Below are positions 43,083-52,481 of a stretch of DNA of 64,000 nucleotides, in pieces. The notes beneath the pieces are model-generated. The model ran no database searches, had not been told where the DNA came from, and saw only the letters and a program-made list of their open reading frames with translations. The translations under genes were made by a program, and so were the position numbers. How positions within the stretch are numbered: the first letter of the stretch is position 1; every line of letters starts with the position of its first letter. This stretch comes from Bacillota bacterium. GTDB lineage: Bacteria > Bacillota > Clostridia > Acetivibrionales > DSM-27016. The stretch spans positions 62,001 to 126,000 of the forward strand of contig JAEWDM010000016.1 of NCBI GenBank assembly GCA_023390115.1, read 5' to 3'.

Positions 43083-44792
43083 ATGAGGTTTACAATTCGT
43101 CTAAAAATGACTGGGGCATTTGTGCTTATAGTTTTGGCTTTGGTATGTCTTATAATATATTCTATAGCATCTTTGAATGCCATGAATTCCAAATCTACAG
43201 AGATTGAAGCCGTCTGGCTTCCGGGAGTTAAGTACTCCCAGTCCATAAATACTATGGTGGCTAACTATAGGATTAAGGAGCTGCAGCATGTTGTTTCCGC
43301 TGAAAAGTCTGGAAAGGAAGCTATTGAAAAAGAGGCAGAGGAGATACGCGAGACACTGGAAAAGGAGCTTGAGTCATATGAAGAAACTCTGCATGATGAT
43401 AAAGACAGGGCGCTGTTTAACTCAATTAATGAATATTGGGCCAAATATGTGAAGCTTCATGAAGAAGCTGTTTTGCTCAGCTCGCAAATGAAAACTAAGG
43501 AGGCTCTGGCAATAGTGAACGGGGAATCGAAGACCGCCCGCGACAGCTTGCAGAAGTCTGTAAATGAGCTGGTGGAATATAATTCTTCAAATGCTTCAAG
43601 GGTAAGCCTTGAAGGCAACTCCCAATATGCAAGGTCATCTGCTCTTCTCTTTATTGTCAGCTTAATAACCGTAGCCTTTGCAATAGCTGCGGCAACCTTT
43701 ATACTTATGAATACCCTTATACCGTTAAAGAAGCTGAGAATAAGCTTAAGGGAGCTGGCGGAAAAAGGTGGGGATTTAACACAGAAAATTGATATAAACT
43801 CAAAGGATGAGATAGGAGATCTGGCACGGGGAGTTAATGCCTTCATACAAAACATAAGGCAAATTTTAGGGGAGGTCAAAGTAGCCTCGGACAGTGCGGG
43901 GCAGGCGGGAGAAAAAGTCTCGGGGTACCTGCTGGATTTAAATTCCTACGTGGAAGAGACATCTGCCGCGGTAGAGGAGCTTGCTGCGGGCACTGAAGAA
44001 ACAGCGGCTGCGGCGCAGGAGGTAAATGCATCCTCTCATGAAATAGAGAGTGCCGTTACATCCATAGCCGAAAAAGCCCAGGAGGGCTCGGAGGCTGTTC
44101 AGAAGATCAGTAAAAGAGCCGCAGGGCTAAAGGCCAGCGCTGCCCAATCGCAGCAAAAAGCCAATGATATATATGTAGGAGCAAAGGAAAAGCTTGAGAA
44201 GGCAATGCAGCAGTCGGAAGCGGTCAAGCAAATAAGCATTCTCTCGGATGCTATATTGCAAATATCCTCACAAACCAACCTTCTGGCTCTGAATGCGGCT
44301 ATAGAGGCAGCACGTGCAGGTGAGGCAGGCAAGGGGTTTGCTGTTGTTGCGGAAGAAATAAGAAAGCTGGCTGAGGACTCCAAAAATACCGTAAATGAGA
44401 TTCAGAGGGTAACCGGTGAGGTTGTTGCATCGGTTGATGAACTGGCCGGCAGCTCGGGCGAGATAATGAGCTTTATAGACTCGACTGTTATAAAGGATTA
44501 TGCAGAGCTTAAGAATACGGGCGAGCAGTACAGCAGGGATGCTGATTTTGTAAATGACCTTATTACCGATTTCAGCGCAACCTCGGAGGAGCTTTCGGCT
44601 TCTGTTGCAGCAGTAATAACGGCTATTAATGAAGTGAGCAAGACCGTTAATGAGGGAGCGGCCGGCAATCAGATAATTGCAAATAAATCCGTTACCATTA
44701 CTGAAAAGGTGGATCAGGTAAAGAAACAGGTGCAAATAAGCAGCGACAGTATGCAAAGGCTTAAAGCTTCGATAAGCAAATTTAAAATTTGA
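43083..44792 (+). CDS. Methyl-accepting chemotaxis protein
   Basis: This 569-residue receptor has a membrane helix (about 10-32), an extracytoplasmic four-helix-bundle sensor (about 33-185), a second helix (about 190-212), a HAMP domain (213-265) and the signalling region, whose hairpin tip reads QTNLLALNAAIEAARAGEAG. The ATG at 43083 follows GGGGTGAG by four to five bases. It directs motility in response to an unknown ligand. It stands alone and ends at a perfect terminator. Confidence 0.95.
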   Translation: MRFTIRLKMTGAFVLIVLALVCLIIYSIASLNAMNSKSTEIEAVWLPGVKYSQSINTMVANYRIKELQHVVSAEKSGKEAIEKEAEEIRETLEKELESYEETLHDDKDRALFNSINEYWAKYVKLHEEAVLLSSQMKTKEALAIVNGESKTARDSLQKSVNELVEYNSSNASRVSLEGNSQYARSSALLFIVSLITVAFAIAAATFILMNTLIPLKKLRISLRELAEKGGDLTQKIDINSKDEIGDLARGVNAFIQNIRQILGEVKVASDSAGQAGEKVSGYLLDLNSYVEETSAAVEELAAGTEETAAAAQEVNASSHEIESAVTSIAEKAQEGSEAVQKISKRAAGLKASAAQSQQKANDIYVGAKEKLEKAMQQSEAVKQISILSDAILQISSQTNLLALNAAIEAARAGEAGKGFAVVAEEIRKLAEDSKNTVNEIQRVTGEVVASVDELAGSSGEIMSFIDSTVIKDYAELKNTGEQYSRDADFVNDLITDFSATSEELSASVAAVITAINEVSKTVNEGAAGNQIIANKSVTITEKVDQVKKQVQISSDSMQRLKASISKFKI

Positions 44793-44813
44793 TATACAGT
44801 GAAATGTGTAAAT

Positions 44814-44857
44814 AAAAAGGAGCTTTTAAGGTGAAAGCACCTTAAAAGCTCCTTTTT
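44814..44857. terminator. Perfect bidirectional terminator
   Basis: AAAAAGGAGCTTTTAAGGTG and its exact complement form a 20-bp stem with an AAAG loop. It serves the chemoreceptor gene and the zinc-ribbon gene, which converge here. Confidence 0.95.
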
Positions 44858-44869
44858 GAAGCTTAATTT

Positions 44870-45091
44870 CTACCATCCGGAATTTGCACTGAAATTCCTT
44901 CCTCCGCCTGAATTTCTACCAACGCCAAAGCCAGAACTGTTAGACCTTCTCTGCTGCTTTTTTGCTTTTCTGCAGTCTCTGCATCTCTGTGGTTCGTTTT
45001 CAAATCCTTTTTCCTGATAAAAAGCTTGTTCTCCCTCTGTAAAGATAAATTCCGCTCCACAGTCTTTGCATACCAGAGTTTTGTCCGCCAT
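44870..45091 (-). CDS. Zinc-ribbon domain protein
   Basis: This 73-residue protein has four Cys in VCKDCGAEF and RCRDCRKAK, forming one zinc ribbon, followed by a basic, Gly/Arg/Asn/Ser-rich tail (SGFGVGRNSGGGRNFSANSG) that could bind RNA. Relatives are sometimes encoded with or fused to cold-shock domains. AAGGAGGG lies eight bases before the ATG. The ribosome site can pair with an upstream segment of a long leader (see regulatory entry). Confidence 0.85.
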   Translation of the reverse strand: MADKTLVCKDCGAEFIFTEGEQAFYQEKGFENEPQRCRDCRKAKKQQRRSNSSGFGVGRNSGGGRNFSANSGW

Positions 45092-45100
45092 ATTAAATAC

Positions 45101-45165
45101 CCTCCTTAAAAATTGGATTTAACTGATTTCTGGACTTTGACTCTCCAAACGTGTTTAAGGAGGGC
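45101..45165 (-). promoter_or_regulatory. Leader hairpin that can hide the zinc-ribbon ribosome site
   Basis: On the mRNA (minus strand) CCCTCCTTAAA (45155-45165) is exactly complementary to TTTAAGGAGGG (45101-45111), which is the ribosome site. The 43-base loop lies between them. This suggests translational control, for example by temperature or a helper RNA. Confidence 0.6.
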
Positions 45166-45227
45166 AAGTGTCTGAAAAACAAATTAAATCATTATAATAT
45201 TATATATCATTAACTGATATGGAATTG

Positions 45228-45256
45228 ATTATAACATAGCATGTAAATAAATTCAA
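45228..45256 (-). promoter_or_regulatory. Sigma-A promoter of the zinc-ribbon gene
   Basis: TTGAAT (45251-45256), a 17-base spacer and TATAAT (45228-45233) on the minus strand. The leader to the ATG is about 130 bases. Confidence 0.75.
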
Positions 45257-45324
45257 GAATTATCGGGACTATTGCCCAGAATAAATACAGAATTTTACTT
45301 ATTACACGTATAATTGTTTTTAAG

Positions 45325-46689
45325 CTATTCCGTCTTTATAGCCTCAAGAGCACTCAGCTTCATAGCTCTTCTTGCGGGATAAAATCCCGAGATTAGGCCT
45401 ATAAGTATTGCAAAGCCTACCGAAGCCATTATAAGCCATAGCGGAATAACGGATATTTTTTCGGAAGGGTCTCCCATATATATTCCGCCTGCCTGCATGA
45501 AATTTCCGCCCACATAATTGAGAAGAGCAGATGCACCGAGACTGAATGCTATCCCGGCAATTCCTCCCATAAGACCTATCATTCCCGCTTCGAAAAGGAA
45601 CAAACGTCTTATATCTCCGAGCATGCAGCCTAATACCTTCATTACTCCGATTTCCCGCGTTCTCTCATATATTGACATAATCATGGTATTGGTTATTCCG
45701 AGCGCTGCTATGAGAAGAGAAATTGCACCTATGCCTCCAAGCACCGTTTGTATGGTTCTTGCCTGCTCCTGCATGGACTTTCTTATATCGGAAAGACTGA
45801 ATGTACCGAAGCCCAATTGCTTTATCTTTTCCTGAACTCCGTCAACATCCTTTATTTCCTTAACCTTTACAAGCACTCTGTTATAGCTCTCCTGCTGCTG
45901 CGTATTCCTGCGCCTTTCCTGTGCGCTCTGGCTCCGCTCATATTCCTTCATCAGCTTTTTAAGCTGATTTATGTCCATATAAATATTGTAATCCTTTTCA
46001 TCATTGGACTGGGCCAGCAGCCCGGCAACCTTAATCTTATAAAGCTTGGCGGGCTTGTTTGAAGAGTCGTCGCCGGTTGCGCCTATAGGCCTTTTTTCTC
46101 CATAGCTCATGTCAAAGGTAAGCTCCAGCTTGTCATTCATAATGTCAACAGGAGGCTTTTCACCTTCGCCTCCCATGTATCCTCTGAAGCTGTTACTTGA
46201 TTTGGGGTTGTAAAAATTGTACGGGATGTTTACCCCAACAACTATGGTATTGGCCTCTCCCTCCTGAAGAAGCCTTCCCTCCGATACCTTATAATCAAAT
46301 GAACTCATAACCCTTGTATCAATACCTATAAGCTGGGCATACGCAACATATTTTCCCGATACCAGCTTAGGATATGCTTCAAGCATGGGTGTAGCGGCCT
46401 CCACCCCCTCCATATTGGAAAACTGTGACACAGCCTTGTCGTCTAAGACAGAGGACTGGCTCATTCTTCCGCTTTGATCAGGCATACCGTAATTATTTAC
46501 TTCAATTATATTAAGGCTCCCCATGCTTCTTATTTGTTTTTCCGAACGTTCATTCATGCCGATGCCAAGGGACAGCATAACTACAATTGCGGCTGTGCCT
46601 ATGACAACTCCAAGCACCGTGAGCAGTGTACGGGCTTTTCTCCTATAGAGATTTTTGAGCCCCATGCTGATTAGATCGAGGCTATTCAT
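45325..46689 (-). CDS. MacB/FtsX-type ABC transporter permease
   Basis: This 454-residue protein has one N-terminal membrane helix (about 20-42), a large extracytoplasmic domain (about 45-320) and three C-terminal helices. It opens with MGLKNLYRRKARTLLTVLGVVIGTAAIV, and the family motif GIMKVLG-type is visible as REIGVMKVLGCMLGDI. Such permeases transmit force to outside partners rather than moving small solutes. It overlaps the 3' end of the CARDB-like gene by 8 bases and pairs with the ATPase two genes upstream. Confidence 0.93.
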   Translation of the reverse strand: MNSLDLISMGLKNLYRRKARTLLTVLGVVIGTAAIVVMLSLGIGMNERSEKQIRSMGSLNIIEVNNYGMPDQSGRMSQSSVLDDKAVSQFSNMEGVEAATPMLEAYPKLVSGKYVAYAQLIGIDTRVMSSFDYKVSEGRLLQEGEANTIVVGVNIPYNFYNPKSSNSFRGYMGGEGEKPPVDIMNDKLELTFDMSYGEKRPIGATGDDSSNKPAKLYKIKVAGLLAQSNDEKDYNIYMDINQLKKLMKEYERSQSAQERRRNTQQQESYNRVLVKVKEIKDVDGVQEKIKQLGFGTFSLSDIRKSMQEQARTIQTVLGGIGAISLLIAALGITNTMIMSIYERTREIGVMKVLGCMLGDIRRLFLFEAGMIGLMGGIAGIAFSLGASALLNYVGGNFMQAGGIYMGDPSEKISVIPLWLIMASVGFAILIGLISGFYPARRAMKLSALEAIKTE

Positions 46690-49114
46690 CCAGCATCAAA
46701 TCCTTCCTTGCCTTGATTTTTCTGCGTATAACTACTGCTGCAATAATTATTCCCGTCAAAAGAACCAGCCCGCCGGCAGCAGACAGTATGAGCCTCAAAC
46801 GTCCTTCACCTGTATTTTCCGGAGGCATATTAGCAGGGTCTATGCCTTCCATGTCCATTGGCTGGGGCATGTCCATTACAGTCATTGTAAAATCCTTTCT
46901 TATTTCCATTTGCTTTCCTGAAGCATCCTCAAATGAGAAAACAATATTTCCCTTGGCCTCTCCGGCTGATGCAGGGACAACGGTCACATCAAATATATCG
47001 CTTTTTCCGGGCTCAAAGTTTCCTACAAAATAGGATGAGCCCTGTACCTGAAAGTCCCCCTCGGCTTTTATAATAAGGTTGTATAAAATAGATTTGCCCA
47101 TATTGAAAAACTCTGCGGATATAGGCACAGCCTGGTTTGCAAAGACTTCAGGATATATGGAAATTTCTCCTGTAATCAAACGCGGAGTCTGGACAACGGG
47201 TATGCTGATTATATCCTTGGAGGTGTAGGGACTACCCTTGTCATCCTCATACTCATAATTAATACTCAATACATATTGCTTTGATTCGGCATCGGCCTTT
47301 GTGCTGAAAACCAGCTCCCTTTTAGATGTGCTTTTGGGAGATATGCTGTCGATGTAAAATGTATTGCTTGAGTCAACAGGTGAAAAGGTGCCGTCATCGG
47401 AGGTTATGGAGATCTTAATGTTTCCTGTCGAGGTCTGCTTGCTTGTGTTCATAAAGGATACGCTAAGAGCAAAATTTTCTCCTGCTATAACCTGTGAGGG
47501 CTCAAAGCTGTATTTGTCTATAATTATTCTGGGAACGGACTTCCCCTGGCCGTTATCAATATACACGCCGACATACTGAGAGACAGCCTGCTTTACCCTT
47601 GCACCTGCCTGATCTATTTCATATTCTACGTTGATTGCAACGGGATAGTTTTTTGTAACGGCATCCTGTGAGGCGAACATAGTAAAAGTAAGCTTCTGTG
47701 TCTCGCCCTTTTTTAAGGAGGGGAGGAGCTTTGTATTAGCAGATTTGGGAACAATTTCCTTATCGCCTGCCACACTTATTTTGACATTGAAGGCATCCGC
47801 GGCTCCCGAATTTAATAAATCAAACGCTATTTCGAAGTCCTCTGAGGGACTCACGCTGTCACTCGGGGAAGTAATATTGCCTATTTCAACATTAGCCTGC
47901 CCGGAATTGCCAAGAGAGCTGATAAAAAACTGACTTTCCTCGGTATATGAGGTGTTAAGCTCGTCCTTATATTCAATTTTGGCTGTAAGGCTATTGTTGC
48001 CGCTTTCCAGCTTTGGAGAGCATGAAAGAGCATAGGTGAGGACGGCCTCCTTCCCTCCGTTTATTCCGTCAAGATATCTCTTGTCGGTAGATCCCACAAT
48101 ACTTATTCCGTCGTTTTCAAGGCCCGCAAGAGATACCTTTATATCCTTTGCAGGCATATTTCCCTGGTTGCGAAGTGTTATGTCAAGCTTGAAGGGGCTT
48201 CCGGGCTGAATGGAGGAGGGATCGGTCGCAACCGAATCCACAACAATTCTTGGGGTTTTAAGTGCATTCCCTATCCTTACATACACAGTTTCGTTTGAGG
48301 TAAAGGTATTTCCATAGGCATTTGCGTACTGGAAGCTGAACTTTAAAGGGTAAACCTTGGCAGCGGCATTTGGAGAAATATCAAAGCTGAAGGCAAATTC
48401 CCTTACCTCATTGGCTTTTATAGTGTCGGCATTCACGGAGAGGTTCATCTTGTCCAGGGAAAGCAGCCCTCCGCTGGTGTCGTCTATCACGGGGGAAATC
48501 ACTATGTTTTTTGCGGTATAGCTGCTGTTGTTTCTCACGGGAAGTGAAAAGGAAAGCTTTCCTCCCGCCCATCCCGTGGGGATGAGTGAATTGCCCGCAA
48601 TAATAAGCTGAGGAGCATATTTGGTTGTGTCGGAGGGATAGGAGGATGAAGAGGACGAGGAGGAGCTGTCGGTAGGCGAAGCACTGCTTATGGCAATAAA
48701 GTCGCTCTGCTCGTATACCGTTGTGCCGTCACCCCGCGTATATTTAATGGTCAAAGGCAGCTTGGTGCTTGATCCTCCATCGTATTGTAAATAAAAAGCT
48801 ACCTCAGTTAAACTTCCTGAAACCAGATCGCCTGACAAGAACTTTATAGAACCGGAATCTACAGGCGAAAACGATGAACTGTCATTAATTGTTATAGATA
48901 TGTTTTTTAAGGGTTCTGTTGAATTATTGTTTTTCAGATCAAATTCTAATCTGAATTTATCTCCCTCCACGATATCATTAGAGGAGCCGCGCCCAGATAT
49001 TTCAATATTCTCTATTGTGATGTCGGGAGAAGTAATATCGTCATCTGCAAGGACTGTCCCCGATCCTGTTAACAGTACAAAGATAATTAAAAATTTTAAT
49101 ATCACTCTTCTCAT
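46682..49114 (-). CDS. Membrane-anchored multi-domain CARDB/COG1361-like surface protein
   Basis: This 810-residue protein has a signal peptide ending near VLADDD, about six immunoglobulin-like repeats and a C-terminal helix followed by a basic tail (LILSAAGGLVLLTGIIIAAV, then RRKIKARK). Each repeat carries patterns such as PFKLDITLRNQGNMPAKDIKV and FEIAFDLLNSGAADAFNVKI, typical of CARDB or COG1361 modules. It is encoded between the ATPase and permease of a MacB-like system, so it likely works with them at the cell surface. A Ser-rich stretch lies at about 149-165. Confidence 0.85.
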   Translation of the reverse strand: MRRVILKFLIIFVLLTGSGTVLADDDITSPDITIENIEISGRGSSNDIVEGDKFRLEFDLKNNNSTEPLKNISITINDSSSFSPVDSGSIKFLSGDLVSGSLTEVAFYLQYDGGSSTKLPLTIKYTRGDGTTVYEQSDFIAISSASPTDSSSSSSSSSYPSDTTKYAPQLIIAGNSLIPTGWAGGKLSFSLPVRNNSSYTAKNIVISPVIDDTSGGLLSLDKMNLSVNADTIKANEVREFAFSFDISPNAAAKVYPLKFSFQYANAYGNTFTSNETVYVRIGNALKTPRIVVDSVATDPSSIQPGSPFKLDITLRNQGNMPAKDIKVSLAGLENDGISIVGSTDKRYLDGINGGKEAVLTYALSCSPKLESGNNSLTAKIEYKDELNTSYTEESQFFISSLGNSGQANVEIGNITSPSDSVSPSEDFEIAFDLLNSGAADAFNVKISVAGDKEIVPKSANTKLLPSLKKGETQKLTFTMFASQDAVTKNYPVAINVEYEIDQAGARVKQAVSQYVGVYIDNGQGKSVPRIIIDKYSFEPSQVIAGENFALSVSFMNTSKQTSTGNIKISITSDDGTFSPVDSSNTFYIDSISPKSTSKRELVFSTKADAESKQYVLSINYEYEDDKGSPYTSKDIISIPVVQTPRLITGEISIYPEVFANQAVPISAEFFNMGKSILYNLIIKAEGDFQVQGSSYFVGNFEPGKSDIFDVTVVPASAGEAKGNIVFSFEDASGKQMEIRKDFTMTVMDMPQPMDMEGIDPANMPPENTGEGRLRLILSAAGGLVLLTGIIIAAVVIRRKIKARKDLMLDE

Positions 49115-49116
49115 AA

Positions 49117-49821
49117 TTAACCCCTTTCAACCTGTGTATTTATTTCTGTTTTTTCAATATTGCCGTCAAGTATATGTATAATCCTGTCGGCATATGCCGC
49201 TATGCTTATGTCGTGTGTGACAATTATAAGCGTCTGGCTGTTTTGCCGGGCCATTTCGGTAATGAGATCCATAACATCCCTGGTCGTTTTGGAATCTAAA
49301 TTGCCTGTCGGCTCGTCTGCAAAAACAATCTCGGGCCTGCTCACGAAGGCCCTTGCTATTCCCACTCGTTGCTGCTGTCCTCCGCTCATCTGGGACGGCT
49401 TGCGTTTGAAATGAGAGCCCAGGCCCACTGCTTCCAGCATAGCTTTTGCTTTTTTATCCCTTATTGATCTCGGAACACCCTTAAAAGCCAGAGGCAGGCT
49501 GACATTTTCCAGTGCGGTTAGTGTGGGCAAGAGGTTATAGGATTGAAACACGAAGCCTATGTGGTTTTGCCTGAAGACGGCAAGCTTTTTTTCGTTCAGC
49601 TTCTCTATATATGTATCCTTTATCCGTATCCGGCCCCGGTTAGGCTTTTCGAGCCCTGCCATAAGGTTTAAAAGAGTGGATTTGCCCGAACCCGATGTGC
49701 CTAGAAGGCAGCACAGCTCGCCCTTTTCTATGGAAAGATCGATATTGTCCAGGGCCACAACCTTTTCATTTCCTACCCTGTATACCTTTCTTATTCCGCT
49801 AAGCTCAATTATGACCTCCAA
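49117..49821 (-). CDS. MacB/LolD-type ABC transporter ATPase
   Basis: This 234-residue ATPase has Walker A GTSGSGKST, signature MSGGQQQRVGIARAF, Walker B IVFADEPTGNLDS and the switch His in VTHDIS. The opening ELSGIRKVYRVGNEKVVALDNID is typical of the LolD/MacB group. It is the first gene of a three-gene operon with the surface protein (2-base gap) and the FtsX-type permease. Confidence 0.95.
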   Translation of the reverse strand: MEVIIELSGIRKVYRVGNEKVVALDNIDLSIEKGELCCLLGTSGSGKSTLLNLMAGLEKPNRGRIRIKDTYIEKLNEKKLAVFRQNHIGFVFQSYNLLPTLTALENVSLPLAFKGVPRSIRDKKAKAMLEAVGLGSHFKRKPSQMSGGQQQRVGIARAFVSRPEIVFADEPTGNLDSKTTRDVMDLITEMARQNSQTLIIVTHDISIAAYADRIIHILDGNIEKTEINTQVERG

Positions 49822-49955
49822 AATTTATTACCCCCCGTTGATCATTTGTACAAGCATAAATTGACACCATTAAAGACGAAAATAAATCTAAAAAGTTTCC
49901 TTAAGGGAAATATAAAAATACAGTGAATCTAAGTAACATGTTTGTCAATAGCAGC

Positions 49956-49993
49956 AAAAAAAAGACAGCCATAGAGGGTTTCCCGCATGGCTG
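49956..49993 (-). terminator. Rho-independent terminator of the cyclophilin gene
   Basis: CAGCCAT and ATGGCTG close a hairpin followed on the minus strand by a long T run (49956-49964). Confidence 0.85.
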
Positions 49994-50038
49994 CCGCTGC
50001 TTTTGGTTTTTTAGCTTGTATATACCGGTAATTTGCTG

Positions 50039-50560
50039 CTACACCTTCTCTACGTCAGGATAATCTATACCGAAGGTGTCAACAGTTACCCTTTTCATTT
50101 TCTGCTCCTGACGGGGCTTATCCCTGAAATCGGTATCTACCGCAACAATTTTATCCACAAATTCAATGCCCTCTATTGCCTTTCCGAATGCGGCGTACTG
50201 TCCGTTTAAATGAGGGGAGCTTTCAACCATTATAAAGAACTGTGAACCGGCCGAATTTGGAGATGCGGCTCTTGCCATTGAAATTACGCCCTTCTCGTGG
50301 AGCAGGCTATTTTCAAATTTATTGGCTGAAAATTCTCCCCTTATACTGTACCCGGGGCCGCCCGTACCGCTTCCGTCAGGGTCTCCTCCCTGGATCATGA
50401 AGCCCGGTATTACTCTGTGAAATATAAGGCCGTCATAGAAGCCCTTTTTTATAAGAGAAATAAAATTATTTACGGTATTAGGAGCAATATGAGGGTACAG
50501 TTCAACCTTTATAATATCTCCGTTTTCCATTTCAATTGATGCTATAGGATTTTGACTCAA
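50039..50560 (-). CDS. Cyclophilin-type peptidyl-prolyl isomerase
   Basis: This 173-residue cytoplasmic isomerase has the cyclophilin motifs FHRVIPGFMIQGGDP, MARAASPNSAGSQFFI and YAAFGKAIEGIEFVDKI. The Arg in FHRV and the Gln in SQFFI are active-site residues. It speeds proline isomerisation during protein folding. It lies 38 bases after the acyl-CoA synthetase gene and ends at a strong terminator. Confidence 0.96.
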   Translation of the reverse strand: MSQNPIASIEMENGDIIKVELYPHIAPNTVNNFISLIKKGFYDGLIFHRVIPGFMIQGGDPDGSGTGGPGYSIRGEFSANKFENSLLHEKGVISMARAASPNSAGSQFFIMVESSPHLNGQYAAFGKAIEGIEFVDKIVAVDTDFRDKPRQEQKMKRVTVDTFGIDYPDVEKV

Positions 50561-50598
50561 AATAATCTTCCTTTCTTTAATCTTTAATCAATATGCTC

Positions 50599-52302
50599 TT
50601 ATACATATCTTTTGATTTTTTTTGTTGTGGTTTTTGCAAATTCCTCATGCCTTAAGGTTATATGCTTTACATGCTTATAGGAAACCAGCCCCTTATTGAC
50701 TGTTTTTATATCACTTTGTATCATATTATATATATCTTCGTGAGACAAGCTATTTCCTTTAAAATCCTCATTAATTTTATCTGTATCTGGAACCACAATG
50801 GCGGCTACTGTTAAATCTCCCGAATCGGAATCGTTTTTGCCGTAAACGATAGATTCCTTTACAACAGGTATTCTGTTTATCAGTGCTTCTATTTCCTCGG
50901 GGTATATATTTTTTCCGTTTTTAGTGACAATTACGTTTTTCTTACGTCCGGTAATATATAAAAAGCCTTCTTCGTCCATATAGCCAAGGTCTCCTGTATG
51001 AAACCAGCCATCACTGATGCCTTTGGGCGAACCCGTTTGCCGGGTATCGTCAAAATATCCAAGCATTACACTGGGCCCCTTAACAACTATCTCTCCAACG
51101 CCATCCTGTCCCTTATTATCTATTCTTACCTGAAGGTTGGGAAGAGGTATTCCGGCGGCGCTGTCATTGAAATCAACATCGCGGTTAAGTGCGGCTATAG
51201 GAGAACACTCGGTAAGGCCATAGCCCTGTACAAACTGTATGCCCAATTCACGGAAGCCCTTTGCCACAATAGGGTCTATTGCCGCAGCCCCGCTTATCAG
51301 TATCCTTATATGTCCTCCTAAGCCCATATGCACCTCTTTAAATATCTTTTTAGTAATGTCAATGCCTATGCTGCGGAGCAGGCTGCTTACCCTGATAGCA
51401 AGCTTAAGCTTTTTAACCAGTCCTTTCTTTTTGGAGGCCTGATCCCATATGCGCTTGTATATGGCTTCAAAAATAAGGGGTACTCCAAGCATTACCGTTG
51501 CTTTTGATTCCTTGAGATTTTTTGGTATATGCCTAAGACCCTCGCAAAAAGCTATGGTGGCCCCTCTGTACAATGGGCACAGGAACCCGCAGGTGCATTC
51601 ATAGGTATGGTGGATGGGCAGAACCGAAAGGAATATATCCTTCTGATCTATATAAAGCATAGAGCACATTGCGGTAAGGTTTGAGGATATATTTGAGTGC
51701 GAAAGCATAACGGCCTTTGAAATATCTGTTGTGCCGGATGTAAACAGCAATATGTCAGGTGCCTGACTGTCAATTTCAGCGGCGGTAAAGCTTGTATCTC
51801 CCGAAGAGACAAGCTCATAGCCCTTCTCAAGCAGCTTGGCAAAGGAAAGGGATTTTTCGTTATCCTCCGCTTCATCCATGTCAATATAGTATTGACAGGC
51901 ATAATTCATTTCCTGGATTTGTTTTCGGTGATTTCCTGAGAATATAATGGCACTGGCCTTTGACCTTGAAATAAGGTTTTCTATTTCGTTAGACGGCAGC
52001 TCCTTGTCAAGAGGGACTATTGTACCCGTGCCATTGATTGAGGCAAGGTACGAAACACACCATTCGTAGCGGTTTTCACCTATCAGGGCTATTCTTTTTC
52101 CTTTGAGGCCCAGCTTGACAAGCATTGTCCCCAGGGCATCAACATCTTTCTTGAACTGAAGGTAGCTTATGGGCTTATAATCACCTTCCGTCTTGCTTTT
52201 TACAAGAAATGCAGGCTTATTCCCAAAGGCTTCTGCGCTTCCTTCCAGCATTTCCTTGAGGTTGGCTATTTGTCTTACATGATACAATGCAATGTTCTTC
52301 AT
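50599..52302 (-). CDS. AMP-dependent (long-chain acyl-CoA type) synthetase
   Basis: This 567-residue enzyme activates a carboxylic acid with ATP and transfers it to CoA. The AMP-binding motif LLFTSGTTDISKAVMLSH, FVQGYGLTECSP, WFHTGDLGYMDEEGFLYITGR and the late Lys in FAKTTTKKIKR are all present. The ATG at 52302 follows GAGGTG by nine bases; 14 extra upstream codons lack a site. The chain length of the substrate is not clear. Confidence 0.92.
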   Translation of the reverse strand: MKNIALYHVRQIANLKEMLEGSAEAFGNKPAFLVKSKTEGDYKPISYLQFKKDVDALGTMLVKLGLKGKRIALIGENRYEWCVSYLASINGTGTIVPLDKELPSNEIENLISRSKASAIIFSGNHRKQIQEMNYACQYYIDMDEAEDNEKSLSFAKLLEKGYELVSSGDTSFTAAEIDSQAPDILLFTSGTTDISKAVMLSHSNISSNLTAMCSMLYIDQKDIFLSVLPIHHTYECTCGFLCPLYRGATIAFCEGLRHIPKNLKESKATVMLGVPLIFEAIYKRIWDQASKKKGLVKKLKLAIRVSSLLRSIGIDITKKIFKEVHMGLGGHIRILISGAAAIDPIVAKGFRELGIQFVQGYGLTECSPIAALNRDVDFNDSAAGIPLPNLQVRIDNKGQDGVGEIVVKGPSVMLGYFDDTRQTGSPKGISDGWFHTGDLGYMDEEGFLYITGRKKNVIVTKNGKNIYPEEIEALINRIPVVKESIVYGKNDSDSGDLTVAAIVVPDTDKINEDFKGNSLSHEDIYNMIQSDIKTVNKGLVSYKHVKHITLRHEEFAKTTTKKIKRYV

Positions 52303-52481
52303 TAAAATATACACCTCGCAGTTAATTAGCAGGCCGGATTTCAACCCGCATAAGAGATATTATATACAAAATTTACTGTTATTAAAAGAGAGTAAAATAT
52401 AAAACTTTCTTTGCCAGGGAACTGAACCTATGCAGGGCTGCTGAATATAATAGAATAAAATGTCTTTTAGGAGTGAGAATA

